Shown here: piece after piece, positions 63,594 to 64,000 of the stretch
Numbering within the stretch: position 1 is the stretch's first letter
How the letters are laid out: each line of letters opens with the position of its first letter
Assembly (NCBI GenBank): GCA_964512485.1
Contig: CAZEHJ010000007.1
Location: 7,134-71,133 of the forward strand
Length of the DNA stretch: 64,000 bases
Origin: CAZEHJ01 sp964512485
GTDB lineage: Bacteria > Bacteroidota > Rhodothermia > Rhodothermales > UBA10348
Direction: 5' to 3'
The notes under the pieces: model-generated
What the model was told of the DNA's origin: nothing
What the model saw: the letters and a program-made list of their open reading frames with translations, nothing else
The model's database searches: none
Translations under genes and position numbers: made by a program

Positions 63594-64000
63594 TTATCGC
63601 TCGCGTGTTTCGTAAGTACGCGGTAAGGAAGCATCTCCGAGAACAACGAAATCACCGAGACCGGTGTGCTCTGCGGGATCGAATGTGTTAATGTCGTCGA
63701 CACTCTGATTGGCGATGATCAGCATCTTCGTTCCGGGTCGGTACTGGATCAGGTGCTCTGGAATACCCGTGCCGGATTCGACGTGGAATCCACCAACCAT
63801 GTGGGTCACCTTGGCGCCGGGATTTCTGGTCATGTACTCCGCAATCGACCAGGCCATGGTTGCGTCCCACAGGGACTGCGCGTCGAGCATTGAGCCACCC
63901 CCATGTTGATCGGAGGCTGGCATTGCGGGTGTAGCGTCTTCGTCTTGCTCCATTTCGTGGTTCATCTCGTGCTCTTCGCCCTCGCCATGCTCCATTTCGT
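63594..64000 (-). CDS. ChaN-like haem-binding lipoprotein (5' truncated by the window edge)
   Basis: The frame is open to the right edge and stops at 63594. The visible part includes a Glu/His/Met-rich segment (GEGEEHEMNHEMEQDEDA) and the C-terminal end of a ChaN/DUF399 domain: LDAQSLWDATMAWSIAEYM, VTHMVGGFHVESGTGIPEHL and YRPGTKMLII. ChaN proteins bind haem and are linked to iron uptake. The His/Met-rich insertion may bind metal. The start lies beyond the window. It is 16 bases upstream of the peptidase gene, so they are likely co-transcribed. Confidence 0.75.
   Translation of the reverse strand, partial: EMEHGEGEEHEMNHEMEQDEDATPAMPASDQHGGGSMLDAQSLWDATMAWSIAEYMTRNPGAKVTHMVGGFHVESGTGIPEHLIQYRPGTKMLIIANQSVDDINTFDPAEHTGLGDFVVLGDASLPRTYETRER

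Noticed and set aside
1..64000. tRNA, rRNA, CRISPR, prophage or insertion sequences
   Set aside because: No cloverleaf, rRNA core sequence, spaced direct-repeat array, transposase or phage structural gene was recognised while reading the window.

Overview
The window looks like a chromosomal scaffold (probably a metagenome-assembled genome) from the Bacteroidota/Rhodothermota group, most likely near Rhodothermia or Balneolia. The grounds are type IX secretion (T9SS) C-terminal sorting domains on two secreted proteins, a PorX-type regulator (receiver plus PglZ), a TonB-dependent receptor with an N-terminal carboxypeptidase-regulatory-like domain, a Rho factor with a very large Arg/Asp/Gly-rich insertion, at least one promoter of the Bacteroidota TTTG / TAnnTTTG type, and almost no Shine-Dalgarno sequences. 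I saw no tRNA, rRNA, CRISPR array, prophage or transposase. Five runs of exactly 100 N are scaffold gaps. Three of them are flanked by an identical 55-base overlap, which is a k-mer assembly scar: removing 155 bases restores intact genes (tsaE and the repeat-containing secreted protein). The other two gaps truncate genes.

Layout. 1-9.5 kb: end of a Pmp3/YqaE membrane protein, a bidirectional terminator, an orphan acidic protein, a 660-bp AT-richer region with DnaA-box-like sites and repeated octamers, the B12-dependent ribonucleotide reductase nrdJ, a short-chain dehydrogenase, a beta-propeller lipoprotein, a membrane-anchored coiled-coil protein, a 6-pyruvoyl-tetrahydropterin synthase/QueD and glutamate dehydrogenase. 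9.6-13.8 kb: a tight aroE-pgeF-nadE-ruvA operon. 13.9-17.3 kb: an FtsX/MacB-type permease and an MscS channel. 17.4-22.9 kb (minus strand): a methionine operon metB-metX-SDR-lysC-asd behind a SAM-I riboswitch with its own terminator and promoter; a short-chain dehydrogenase occupies the place where homoserine dehydrogenase would be expected. 23-30.8 kb: small lipoprotein, AHSA1-like protein, TPR/FG-GAP protein, T9SS beta-propeller protein, CbpA-type DnaJ and biotin carboxylase.

30.9-38.4 kb (minus strand): a drug-efflux operon tetR-tolC-MFP-RND followed closely by trmB, with paired palindromes upstream of tetR. 38.5-45.2 kb: ferritin, then porX-tsaE-folC and rho. 45.2-53 kb: MFS transporter, then a TonB receptor and a secreted beta-helix protein made of two 434-residue tandem copies; three 11-bp direct repeats of PhoB/PhoP-box type lie in the divergent promoter region. 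53-64 kb (all minus strand): htpG, PhnA-like protein, a small anti-sigma-like protein, three NTF2-like (DUF4440/SnoaL) proteins, a cupin, two methyltransferases, a D-aminoacylase, a membrane protein, a secreted flavin/PNPOx-like protein, an M49-like metallopeptidase lipoprotein and the end of a ChaN-like lipoprotein.

The points most worth following up are the TonB receptor/beta-helix pair with its phosphate-box-like repeats and in-frame duplication, the SDR inside the riboswitch-controlled methionine operon with an ACT-less aspartokinase, the possible replication origin or regulatory hub before nrdJ, and the giant disordered insertion in Rho.
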